Below, piece by piece: positions 30,001 to 38,137 of a stretch of DNA of 64,000 bases (positions are counted from its first letter, which is position 1; every line of letters begins with the position of its first letter). The notes under the pieces were generated by a model. The model was not told where the DNA came from, did no database searches, and was given only the letters and a program-made list of their open reading frames with translations. The stretch is from NCBI GenBank assembly GCA_023387985.1, contig JAEWHC010000008.1, forward strand, positions 361,410-425,409, in the 5' to 3' direction. This stretch comes from Bacteroidota bacterium (GTDB taxonomy: Bacteria > Bacteroidota > Bacteroidia > Chitinophagales > Chitinophagaceae). The position numbers were made by a program, and so were the translations under genes.

Positions 30001-30135
30001 AATGAGCACCGGATGCGCCTGCTCAACCTGCAACAAAATCAGCACCTGGCCGTGCAGGTTAACGATCTTGCAGATGCCGCTGGAAATGCCATAGGCACCG
30101 AGGTTATCCTGACCATCCCGCAAACCGATCCGTAA
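27040..30135 (+). CDS. Sensor histidine kinase with two-component regulator propeller
   Basis: A 1031-residue membrane sensor. A signal peptide (MRKLIVIFRIAFLLLNCNGAISQ) precedes a periplasmic region of about 650 residues built of propeller repeats (KNMWIASYNGLYKHEG, GYVWVGTTNGVDRID, QNIWLGFRHGGILHF, NRVWVSSFGGIDYYD), then a Y_Y_Y immunoglobulin-like domain. One transmembrane helix is at about 781-801. The cytoplasmic part is a LytS-type (His_kinase, PF06580) kinase: H831 in NPHFIFNSLN, N927 in QPYIENAIWHG and DNGIG at 959-963. The sensed ligand is likely a glycan fragment or surface signal. The response regulator follows with no gap. Confidence 0.9.
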   Translation: MRKLIVIFRIAFLLLNCNGAISQTAFHINTSREFNTDMITEILRDSKKNMWIASYNGLYKHEGSRIRNFLQQSPSGNALSGLEIHCLMEDHEGYVWVGTTNGVDRIDPLTYTIKHVPLKSNDSASSFLGYITAIFQDDEQRVWICTEGALFRVDPETFGYEVIPKVKGSNGIPSTIMTKKAGEKSGDGIWMMTAEGLVFYHYRTRQFHHRYFNPDDRPIFKLASASWGSPGDLIRDQKGNLWFVFQDSKLIRFNPENNQVDSFPFQLPVNAWKCCYSLLEDHHQNIWLGFRHGGILHFDTRLYQFTPIRYTAGTGIIASNYVYGMAQDYIGNIWVSTDNGIDVINYYNKALRQVQLSQEADYTRLVHQSADMSRDMEDNIYIPFYRTGFFRYSYRNNAISFHKAGNGVTTGTSFIIPDAENKNRVWAARENGLIPVSLSDPAAQLRLSYSKIPAAAYSTPGDIIWEYSEDPHSVYVRKNNGMLYHLRPEKTDSLRAYYWRKNLTLSEDKKYLWYITRELNLARRNLNTWVQDTFDIQRKLKSLNFSFSNPRAVLEDGNSIWITSQNGLLRFFFRQDSLATYSTQNGLAHSFSFALHKDIKNRVWVSSFGGIDYYDRQSNAFKTLMKFPTTSYMETFGSIIELSDHHLVFHAGNHLYIVNPEFVEQLVPEELVLALDEFLINGEAVHWTDPDMLSALDHTQNHIQARFGLIAFDKKMTIQYWYRLHSGDQWVNNGNNSELLFNTLKPGTYALQIKATDISGRQLSEVLHVNFRIAPPFWKTWWFISLVAGIMLIIVYLLYKNRINTLERKAKLEKQIAELESKALRAQMNPHFIFNSLNAIQELVVTEKLEDAYSYLSRFSRLLRMVLNHSEKSIISLADELNMLQLYLQLESLRFKSNFEYRLEVEETVDPEMSGIPPLLVQPYIENAIWHGLSAKEGKRILEVTFREDNNNLICRIKDNGIGRKKAGEIKASKLSSNKFESKGMKLNEHRMRLLNLQQNQHLAVQVNDLADAAGNAIGTEVILTIPQTDP

Positions 30136-30882
30136 ATGAACCGTATTCTGATTATTGATGACGAGCCGGCCGCAGGAAATATCCTGAACGTGCTGATCGA
30201 AAAACACATCGGCCTGGAAAAAGCGCTGCGTGTCTGTTCCGACCCCGGTGAGGGCATCCGCATCATCAGGGAATGGAAACCCCATTTGCTGATGCTGGAC
30301 ATTGAAATGCCGGTCATTAATGGTTTCAGCCTGTTGACGCAACTGGAAGAAATGGATTTTCATGTGATTTTTACTACCGCCTATGATAAATATGCCATAA
30401 AGGCGATCCGCTTCAGTGCCCTGGATTACCTGCTGAAACCCATAGACCATGCCGAATTGATCCAGGCATTCCAGCGCTACGAAAAACGCGTCCATTCCGG
30501 AAAAAATTCAACCGGGCATAAACTCGGCAACCTGCTGGGAAACCTCAAAGACCAGAACCTGAACCGGCTAGCATTAAATACCCACAAAGGCATACAATTT
30601 AAAAATATTGATGAAATCATTTATTGCGAAGGCGTAAACAATTATACCCGGTTTTATTTTTTAAAACAGGAGCCCCTGGTCATCTCACGCACCATTAAAG
30701 AATTTGATGAACTGCTGCAGGATCAGGGATTTTTCAGAATCCACAAATCTTTTCTGGTAAATGTAAACCGCATCGCAAGGCTCGAAGAAGAAAAAGCCAT
30801 ACTGGAAGATGATACCGTGCTTCCGATTGCGAGAAGGAGAAAAGAAGAACTGAAGAACCGCTTTGTACGCTCAAACCGGTGA
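30136..30882 (+). CDS. LytTR-family response regulator
   Basis: A 248-residue regulator: receiver domain (IIDDEPAAG, phospho-acceptor D55 in LLMLDIEMP, TTAYDKYAIKA with the switch Thr and KP near 103) and a C-terminal LytTR DNA-binding domain (about 145-245, with IDEIIYCEGVNNYTRFYF and FFRIHKSFLVNVNRI). LytTR proteins bind direct repeats and are the usual partner of LytS-type kinases. The gene begins immediately after the kinase stop, so the pair is one operon. It converges on the eCIS ATPase gene with only 3 bp between stop codons, so any transcription reading through would be antisense to the eCIS mRNA. Confidence 0.95.
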   Translation: MNRILIIDDEPAAGNILNVLIEKHIGLEKALRVCSDPGEGIRIIREWKPHLLMLDIEMPVINGFSLLTQLEEMDFHVIFTTAYDKYAIKAIRFSALDYLLKPIDHAELIQAFQRYEKRVHSGKNSTGHKLGNLLGNLKDQNLNRLALNTHKGIQFKNIDEIIYCEGVNNYTRFYFLKQEPLVISRTIKEFDELLQDQGFFRIHKSFLVNVNRIARLEEEKAILEDDTVLPIARRRKEELKNRFVRSNR

Positions 30883-30885
30883 AAG

Positions 30886-32115
30886 TTACAGACTCATCAG
30901 CCGGTTTTCCTTGCGGAGTTCTCTAACAATACCCGACTTCAATATTGGGAAGGTTATGGGTTGTTTCTTTCTGAATGTTTTGAGATAAGCATATTGTACA
31001 ACATTCGTGATATTGCCGCCACTAAGGTCCGTTAATGCCAGATGATCCCATTCTTCGGGGGATAACCTGATCTCTGTGCCCAGCTCATTAAGAAGTTTTT
31101 CCCAGATTTGGCTCCTGGTAAATTGATCGGGCATGGAAAATTCGACCATGATGTGAAACCTGCGCTGATAAGCACTGTCTATATTTTCGATGGAATTGCT
31201 GGAAACGATCAGTATGCCATCAAAATCTTCAATGCGCTGGAGCAGGTAGGCCGTTTCCTGGTTGGCATAACGGTCATTGGAACTGTTGATGGAAGTGCGC
31301 CTTCCAAACAGCGCGTCCCCTTCGTCGAAAAAAAGGATCCAGTCCCGGCTTTCGGCAAGTTCGAAAACGCGGGAAAGGTTTTTTTCAGTTTCGCCAATGT
31401 ATTTGGATACCACCTGTGCCAGGTCGATGCGGTAGATCTGCCGGTTAAACCGTTTGCCCAATATGGAAGCCGTCTCCGATTTTCCTGTTCCGGGTTTTCC
31501 ATAAAAAAGCACTTTCAGCCCTTTTTTCATACGCCTTGCAAAACGGGCGGGTTTCTTTTCCTTATCGAAATAAAACTCCCAGTCCGTGATTTCTTCAAGG
31601 CTTTCCAGCACTTCAGCGGGAAGCACAAGATCTTCCAGTTCGAGGTTGGAATGGATGAAGCCGCCAAGGTTGAGCTGGCTTATGCGTTGTTCATATAAAA
31701 TGCCATAGCCACTGTATGCATTCCTGCAATAATTGCTCAATGCCAGTTTGCCGGAAAGAAAAGGTTCGCCGGGCGGGGCGGCTTCGATATGCAGCAAAGC
31801 TTCGGGTTCGGACAAATAAGCCGGCAAAGAGCGGATGAGATCAATGCGTTTCTGCAGATCGCCATTACAATAAAAATGGGCGAGTGTTTCGCCGGTGGCG
31901 AAGAGACCGCGGTGCTGCTGCCCGGGTATGCCACCCAGCGAGGAGCTGCTGCTTTCATTTTTTGCCTCCTCTTTAAAAGCCTGCTCCAGCATATCCGGGG
32001 CAAGCATGGGTGCAAGGCAAAGCGCTACACCAATCTGTTCAAATTCCGAAGCGGAAGCGAAAAGTTCGGGAAACACATTTTTTAGTTCGGCCGTGAATAT
32101 TTTTAAGTTGTCCAT
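30886..32115 (-). CDS. eCIS AAA+ ATPase (Afp15/Pvc15-like)
   Basis: A 409-residue AAA+ ATPase, the last gene of the injection-system operon. Walker A is GKPGTGKS (206-213), Walker B is ILFFDEGDA (260-268) with D264/E265, sensor-1 N307 lies in SSN and the arginine fingers in YQRRFH (about 317-321). An N-terminal about 190-residue helical region precedes the AAA domain. In the Afp/PVC particles the homologue is needed for assembly or cargo loading. The N-terminal region should bind particle or effector components. The gap to the upstream effector gene is 2 bp, so the two are translationally linked, matching a role in loading that protein. Confidence 0.9.
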   Translation of the reverse strand: MDNLKIFTAELKNVFPELFASASEFEQIGVALCLAPMLAPDMLEQAFKEEAKNESSSSSLGGIPGQQHRGLFATGETLAHFYCNGDLQKRIDLIRSLPAYLSEPEALLHIEAAPPGEPFLSGKLALSNYCRNAYSGYGILYEQRISQLNLGGFIHSNLELEDLVLPAEVLESLEEITDWEFYFDKEKKPARFARRMKKGLKVLFYGKPGTGKSETASILGKRFNRQIYRIDLAQVVSKYIGETEKNLSRVFELAESRDWILFFDEGDALFGRRTSINSSNDRYANQETAYLLQRIEDFDGILIVSSNSIENIDSAYQRRFHIMVEFSMPDQFTRSQIWEKLLNELGTEIRLSPEEWDHLALTDLSGGNITNVVQYAYLKTFRKKQPITFPILKSGIVRELRKENRLMSL

Positions 32116-32117
32116 AT

Positions 32118-35100
32118 TTAGAAAAACTCTTTATGGTCTATCGGAATCGCGTTGCTTTTAGCGAAGCCCCCTTTCTTATTGTTCCAGTTTGCGGGTTTAT
32201 TTATTTCTTCCTGTGCCGCATTGGCCTTGCCGCTGAATTGCAGTTCCTTGAGATTATAAGTTACTGCTTCAGGAATCATCTGACCAGGCAATTGCTTTTC
32301 CAGGTGTTTTTTTAATGGCCCATAGTTTGAAAGATTATAATGCATTTCCACCTGCAATGCAATGATGTTGTTGGTATGCACCAGGGTCTTCGCTGTGGTT
32401 TCGAACTCATCAAGCATTTTCATATTTGTCGCATGCGGAATGGGCGCAAGGTTTTTGCCGCTTTTGCCTGTACCAAACAATTCATGGTTGATTAAATGGC
32501 CCTGGATTACCCGCGACGATTGGATGTTCTTTGCGGTTTTAATGGCTTTAGTCAAATCGGAAGCGCTGCTGCCACGCCTCGCCTTGCTGCCGCTGTGATC
32601 TTTTGAATGCAGCGAAATCAATTGAGCATTGGCCTTTAATCCATCAGATGCGTCTGCATAATCGATGATCGTTTCCGGGATCAGGTTTTTCTTTTCACCA
32701 AGCGGAAGCAACCGAAGCTTATCTGCAATATAGGCCAGGTGCTTGCGCAGTTCCTCGCCTTTGTTTTCCGAAAAGTATTTATCGCTTCCTTCATACGTGC
32801 CATCGACTTTCTTTACGGTGTCGCCAATTAATTTTACGATCAGTTTGTGGCGGTCCTGCGCTGCTTTCAACGTCTTGGTGTGTCCTGCATCTGCTTTTAT
32901 TCCATCAACATTCTCCAGGGAGATCAGGTAATTGCCCAAATTTACGCTTACACTTTCCCTTACCAATTCAGTACCTCTAAAACGTAAGGTATGCGTCTCC
33001 CCATTTTGATCTTTATATTTCGTAAACAAATTTTTCAGAAAATTTCTGAACTTATCGAGCCCTTTTTTTGCCGCCGCTTTTGCCTTCTCTTTCTTTTCGT
33101 CCACATAAGCTTTTCCTTTTTTAATTTTTTCATCCACTTTATCGAGCAATTTAAAAATGCCCAGCTTGGTCATAAGCATTTTCAGTTTTTCCATCACTTT
33201 CGTTATGGCGTTGGCAATGGGCTCTTTTATTTTCTTTTGAATGATATCGGCGATCTTTTTTCCTACACCGCCCAAACCGAGCATATTGGCCAGGAAGGTA
33301 ATGGCCAGGCCGAGGAATTTTGCCAGTACATTTTCTACCATTGCGGCCACTCTTCCCACATTGCCGGCCAGTATTTCACCAAATGTATCGAGGATGCCGT
33401 TGATGAGCTGAATAATTTGTTTTGCTCTTTCAAACAATGTTTTTACAAAATCGATAATGGATTTAACGGCTGAAATAAACCCGGCACCGGGAATCAGCAT
33501 GGAGGCGATTTTTATTACGGCTTTTTCAATTACCGTCACCAGGATAAAAGACTTCGCCTGCTCCAGCAATTGTTCTTTCAGGTCAAAAAACTGCTCTTTT
33601 ATAAATTCCCAAAGTCCCGAAATGCCTTCCGTTTTCAGGATCGTGAACAGCTTGAAGATCTTCGCCCCAGCGGATTTGCCAAGCTCCACGCCTTTCTCCA
33701 GCATATCCACATATTTTTTGCCTATCACCTTTCGGGCGATTTCCCTGACTTTTTCTACCGTAATGCCCAATACCTGCAATACAAGGCTGAGAATCCCCCG
33801 GAAGTCGAATTTTTCCGGAAGTTTAATCCCGGCTTCGCCCATTTGCCCGGTGATCCATTCCAGCGCGCCGTTCAGGAAATGCTTGCCAATATTTTTCACA
33901 AAGAGGTCGAAGCCTGCCGACACTCCGGAAGCCAGGTTCCCAAAGAATTTAACCGGCGCTTTAATGATTCTTGAAGCATATTCCGCTGCCCGCGCCAGGG
34001 CTTTTCTGAGTTCATTCACCAGGTTGATGATCTCCTTGATTACCCCCACCACGGCGTCAAGGGCTTTTTCCAGCCAGCTCTTGCGGGAATCCATAATTTT
34101 TTTGAATTCTTCTTCCAGGGCCCCAACACCATCAGCATATTTTTGGGCAAGGCTGCCAACCAGGGCTTGTTGTTTCTGATCCACGGATTCTTCGAGGGAA
34201 GAAAATTTTTCCATTACCGCTGCAGCGCTTTCCGTTGCCATTTGCTGCAGCCCTTCCGGAAGACCTCTCACAAAAACCATCACCGCGTCTTTGGCTTCTT
34301 TGATCTCGCGGATGATCGCATTCAGGGTATCGGCTATGTGATTGGTAAGTGGATCCAGCGAGGCCGAAAGTTCGGTTTTGTATTTTTCAGATTGCCGGTC
34401 GAAAACTTTCTTCACCCTCCGGTTGAAGTCCGCTTCATCCAGCCATTTGGCCACCGTCTCGGAAGTGAATTCATCATCCATTCCTTCATTCACATTCTTT
34501 TTGAAATTGTCGTTGGCTACACCCATGATCCGGTCAAAACGATCATTCACCGTTTTATCCAGCTCATCCAGCTTTTTATTAACGGAGGTTTCGGCGGAAG
34601 TATAAATGCCTTCTATTTTATCGGCTATTTCTTTTCTTTTAACCTCATCGGCCGATTTGGTTTTATCTTTTACCAGGTCTACACCCTTAAAATTTTCTTC
34701 GCGGTAACCATGGATCTTCTCAATACCGCCGGCAATACTTTTTTTGGCAACGGCTTTGTCCTTTTCAAGCTTTTTCTCCTCAATGGCGCGGTAATCTTCT
34801 TTTACGCTTGCTGCCCCGGCCTGGCTCGCTTTCTTTTCGCCAAGGGCGGAAGTAAAATGCTCTTCCTCTGATTCTTCCAACTGTTGTTCCGTTACTTCAT
34901 TTTCTTCCATTTGCCGGTCAATGGAAGCCGATTCCTCTTCAAGCGTGATCCGCTCCTCTGCAATGGGTTTTGCAACCGCATCATCGGTATTTTGGATCCC
35001 CGCCTTTTTACCGGGATCCTCTTTGATTACCTCCGTGTTTTCCCTCGTTTCAACCGCGCTTTCATCAGGCGGCTTATCCTGGGCCTCTTCCACAGGGCCC

Positions 35101-36875
35101 ACAGAACTCGTTTTCTGTTCTTTTATTTCGGTGCTGTTTTTCTCTTTTACTTCGGTTACCTCCTGGTTATTGATTTTCGGAATATTCCCCGACCGGCCTG
35201 CCTCTTCTTTCTTCTTGTTGAGCAATTTTTCAACTTCGTCAAGAATGGATTTTTTCAATATCGCGCCTTCAAATGGCTTAGGTGCCGGCAGCTCACCCAT
35301 TTCTTGTATTTTGCCGGCCTTCGCTTTGCTGATTCTTTCATTGTCCGGTGAGATCGCACTGTTCGCCGCCTCTGCCGCCTTATTTTCCGGTTTGTCATGC
35401 TTCTTCGTTTTGGCGGCATTGGATTTTAAATTATCCTTCAGCGCATTAAACTGCGCATCGGGTTCCACCGGAGGTAGTTGCCCGGTTTCGGCCTCCGGGC
35501 TTCCTGCTTCCGCAATTTCGCCTGCCTTCTCCGCCGATTCAAAAAACGGCGGCGCCGGCGGGATGCTGGTATCATAGGTATTTACTTCGTTTACTGAAGG
35601 ATCCGGCGCATGTTGCGCAATGGAGCCGCCCGGTGTGGATAGCCCGCCCGGGCTTTCAGTTTCCGGCACTTCATCCGGATTGAACCGCACATTGGAGAAA
35701 AACGGGTTGATGTAAAAATCCCAATAATCGTAATTGTCCGTTTTTTCCTGGACCTGCCCGCCAAGGTGATTGGAACCCGCGGTATTCCCATTGATGGTTA
35801 CCACTTTAATGGATTTCAGTTCGTTGGTATCTGCAATGTTTTCCGGGATGGTGCGCACCACCATGGCAAAATGGTTGAAACCGTTTTTGATCACGATATC
35901 GCCCGGCCGGGGCAGATATTCGCCTTTGCGAAATGCGTCATTGGCGGTAATGTTGGGCTGCCCGATCTTCCATAGTGGCGGATGAATACCGGCTTTGTGC
36001 AAGGCCCAAAAAACAAAAATGCCGCACCAGCTGGGCAAAAGGTCAACATTGTTTTCAGTAGTTACCACATGCTTGCCATCAACAACTTTTACTTTCTGCG
36101 CCTGGCCACGCTTTACATATTTAATTACATCAGCCCACAATTTTCCAGGCTTGTGCTCCTGGAGGGTTTCAACAATATTTTCCTCACCAAATGCTTTCTT
36201 GAAATAGTCGAGCAAATGTTCCCAGCCGAGCCTTGTGTTGTCATCCTGTAATATGTTGCTGTTTACTGCACCTTGCTCATTTAATGCAATCGCCGCGGCC
36301 CTTTCCAGCGCTTTTTGCTGTTCGGGCGTACGGTCGTTTAGTTCTTCAACCGGTTTAAGTTCTGCTGTGGCTGTATCCTGCACATGGTTATGCTGCAGGG
36401 CATGATAAAGTTCGTGAACCAATATCCAAAGGCTTATGAGACTGGCCTCTGAAAAGAAATCTTTCCTGAGAAAAACCGATTGGCCCGAAGTAAATGCCGC
36501 AGCCTGCGGAATTTCATCATGGCCTTTTTCACCAACCACTATAATTTCCACATTGGAAAAATCGCCGCCCGATTGCTCATGAAGGGCATTGGAAAACTCT
36601 GCCGAAAGTTTAACCGGTTCGCTGATATGGTTTTCCGCAGGCTTTCCATTAAAGGTTCTTGTGGCCGCGGCCAGAACGGGACTGAATTTTTTATAGCCTC
36701 TTATTATTTTCTCTGAACTGATGGCCTTATTGGCAAAATCATCGGCCTTTTTTTCTTCGGATTTGTGTATTCGTGCGGTAACCGGATGCTGGCCGCCGGG
36801 CCTTGGTCGGGCCATTCTGGATGCTAACGGTCCCGTACGGGCCTTTGGCTTTTGTATGGTAGGTGCATACTGCAT
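32118..36875 (-). CDS. DUF4157 (eCIS core) multidomain protein, CHAP-like, nuclease-like C-terminus
   Basis: A 1585-residue protein, best candidate cargo or effector of the eCIS. Domains by eye: eCIS-core DUF4157 at about 85-162 with the HELYHALQH motif (154-162); a CHAP/NlpC-like region (about 270-395) with C284 in SWCGIFVFW, H335 in NGFNHFAMV and N363 in TINGNT; a Pro/Glu-rich low-complexity linker (about 400-640); long charged coiled coils and hydrophobic amphipathic stretches (about 640-1290); and a basic C-terminal domain containing GHLINHELFGTGKSGKNLAP (H1460, N1475), which resembles DNA/RNA-nonspecific endonuclease-like motifs of toxins. The peptidase and nuclease readings are inference. 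It lies between tape measure and ATPase, a usual position of DUF4157 toxins in eCIS loci. Size and mix of hydrophobic and coiled stretches could also fit a structural component. Confidence 0.75.
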   Translation of the reverse strand: MQYAPTIQKPKARTGPLASRMARPRPGGQHPVTARIHKSEEKKADDFANKAISSEKIIRGYKKFSPVLAAATRTFNGKPAENHISEPVKLSAEFSNALHEQSGGDFSNVEIIVVGEKGHDEIPQAAAFTSGQSVFLRKDFFSEASLISLWILVHELYHALQHNHVQDTATAELKPVEELNDRTPEQQKALERAAAIALNEQGAVNSNILQDDNTRLGWEHLLDYFKKAFGEENIVETLQEHKPGKLWADVIKYVKRGQAQKVKVVDGKHVVTTENNVDLLPSWCGIFVFWALHKAGIHPPLWKIGQPNITANDAFRKGEYLPRPGDIVIKNGFNHFAMVVRTIPENIADTNELKSIKVVTINGNTAGSNHLGGQVQEKTDNYDYWDFYINPFFSNVRFNPDEVPETESPGGLSTPGGSIAQHAPDPSVNEVNTYDTSIPPAPPFFESAEKAGEIAEAGSPEAETGQLPPVEPDAQFNALKDNLKSNAAKTKKHDKPENKAAEAANSAISPDNERISKAKAGKIQEMGELPAPKPFEGAILKKSILDEVEKLLNKKKEEAGRSGNIPKINNQEVTEVKEKNSTEIKEQKTSSVGPVEEAQDKPPDESAVETRENTEVIKEDPGKKAGIQNTDDAVAKPIAEERITLEEESASIDRQMEENEVTEQQLEESEEEHFTSALGEKKASQAGAASVKEDYRAIEEKKLEKDKAVAKKSIAGGIEKIHGYREENFKGVDLVKDKTKSADEVKRKEIADKIEGIYTSAETSVNKKLDELDKTVNDRFDRIMGVANDNFKKNVNEGMDDEFTSETVAKWLDEADFNRRVKKVFDRQSEKYKTELSASLDPLTNHIADTLNAIIREIKEAKDAVMVFVRGLPEGLQQMATESAAAVMEKFSSLEESVDQKQQALVGSLAQKYADGVGALEEEFKKIMDSRKSWLEKALDAVVGVIKEIINLVNELRKALARAAEYASRIIKAPVKFFGNLASGVSAGFDLFVKNIGKHFLNGALEWITGQMGEAGIKLPEKFDFRGILSLVLQVLGITVEKVREIARKVIGKKYVDMLEKGVELGKSAGAKIFKLFTILKTEGISGLWEFIKEQFFDLKEQLLEQAKSFILVTVIEKAVIKIASMLIPGAGFISAVKSIIDFVKTLFERAKQIIQLINGILDTFGEILAGNVGRVAAMVENVLAKFLGLAITFLANMLGLGGVGKKIADIIQKKIKEPIANAITKVMEKLKMLMTKLGIFKLLDKVDEKIKKGKAYVDEKKEKAKAAAKKGLDKFRNFLKNLFTKYKDQNGETHTLRFRGTELVRESVSVNLGNYLISLENVDGIKADAGHTKTLKAAQDRHKLIVKLIGDTVKKVDGTYEGSDKYFSENKGEELRKHLAYIADKLRLLPLGEKKNLIPETIIDYADASDGLKANAQLISLHSKDHSGSKARRGSSASDLTKAIKTAKNIQSSRVIQGHLINHELFGTGKSGKNLAPIPHATNMKMLDEFETTAKTLVHTNNIIALQVEMHYNLSNYGPLKKHLEKQLPGQMIPEAVTYNLKELQFSGKANAAQEEINKPANWNNKKGGFAKSNAIPIDHKEFF

Positions 36876-36878
36876 TTC

Positions 36879-38126
36879 TTAAAACCAATGGGTGTAGATC
36901 GTGTAGGGTGTCCAGGAAAGTTTGATCATACTGATGCCCCAGGGCAACTGGTGGAGCAGCATATCCGTACTGCTTTCTTCCACCACAATGCGGACCGTCT
37001 CTGCATCTACAGTGGCAAATCCTCTGCGGGTGAGAAATGCCGATCTTAACCCATCCGGCGATGTGTTTTTTAATGCAGGCCAGTTGGCGACAACCGACTG
37101 CAAAAGTTCAGTCGTTTCGTTTTTTATGCCGTTGCCCGGGTCGTCATTGGAAAATGCATATTCACCTGGCGGCAATCCGCAAAGTATTTTGCCAATGGTC
37201 AGCTCCGCGTCATTTTCGGGCAGTTGCCCGGTTGCAATATAATGAATGACCCTCGCGCCAAGTTTTGCCGCATCTTCATTGATAAACCCGCCGTTCTGCA
37301 TCAGGTTTATGTTTTCAAAGAATGATCCCAGGTAGGGCCAAACCAGGATGACGCCGGCATTTTCACAGCATATCCCGTTTTGCAGGTCCCCGCTATTCAA
37401 TTCCATCGCAGCCTTTTCTTCTCCAGGAACCGCGGATGGTTCATGGTCATCCCGCTTCACGGCCATAGCTTTTCCAGGAAATTCCAGGATGAACTTCTTC
37501 ATCGCTGCAGCGTTGAGTGGCGACGGCAACCAGCCCTGCAATTGGCGAAAACGGTTTCCATCTCCGGCGGAAATATTTTCTACAAACCGCCCTACCATTG
37601 GCATTTCCAATTTGAGGATTCGTGCAATAAATCTCACCACGGATTCCTTTTCGGTTATATCCAGAAGCCGTGCAATAAAAGCGGCCGAAAAATCAAATGC
37701 TCCATTGTCATCTAAGCCGGCAAGTAGGGCATCCAGCCGCTTACGGATAAACGGCCCGTAAAATTTTACATCAGTAATGATATCGTTTTTGCGCACAACG
37801 CCTGATTTCAAATAATTCAGCCATTGCTTAAAAACCAGTTGGTGCGCCCCAGGGTGGAGCACTGCTTTCTGTAATCCTTGCTCCACCACTGCTTGCCAAT
37901 CCGCCTTCTCCATTTTCCAGGGCAGGGCGGGAAATATCAGTTCGAGTTTATCAATGATCATCCATTCGTCGTTGCGGGTTTGAAATTTTTTTTCAAGCAA
38001 ACCGTCAATCGCCTCGGAAAATTCATTGGTCACCCAGCTTTTCCCCTCCGCCTGCACCGCAGTTGCAGCGTTGTAGTCCGGCGCCGGCAACTGCATTTCC
38101 AATCTATTGATCCTCGACGGGCTCAT
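36879..38126 (-). CDS. eCIS tape-measure protein (Afp14-like)
   Basis: A 415-residue protein matching the contractile-injection-system tape-measure family (CIS_TMP, PF19268). The diagnostic opening HR/INRLEMQL followed by IDKLELIFPALPW at about 58-70, which recalls the IdrLel motif of the family, is present. It sets the length of the tube in the Afp/PVC family. The protein is shorter than some homologues but reads intact. It sits between the fibre-position gene and the DUF4157 gene, gaps 3 and 11 bp. The match is by eye; a profile search would settle it. Confidence 0.75.
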   Translation of the reverse strand: MSPSRINRLEMQLPAPDYNAATAVQAEGKSWVTNEFSEAIDGLLEKKFQTRNDEWMIIDKLELIFPALPWKMEKADWQAVVEQGLQKAVLHPGAHQLVFKQWLNYLKSGVVRKNDIITDVKFYGPFIRKRLDALLAGLDDNGAFDFSAAFIARLLDITEKESVVRFIARILKLEMPMVGRFVENISAGDGNRFRQLQGWLPSPLNAAAMKKFILEFPGKAMAVKRDDHEPSAVPGEEKAAMELNSGDLQNGICCENAGVILVWPYLGSFFENINLMQNGGFINEDAAKLGARVIHYIATGQLPENDAELTIGKILCGLPPGEYAFSNDDPGNGIKNETTELLQSVVANWPALKNTSPDGLRSAFLTRRGFATVDAETVRIVVEESSTDMLLHQLPWGISMIKLSWTPYTIYTHWF

Positions 38127-38137
38127 AGGCTTTCAGT

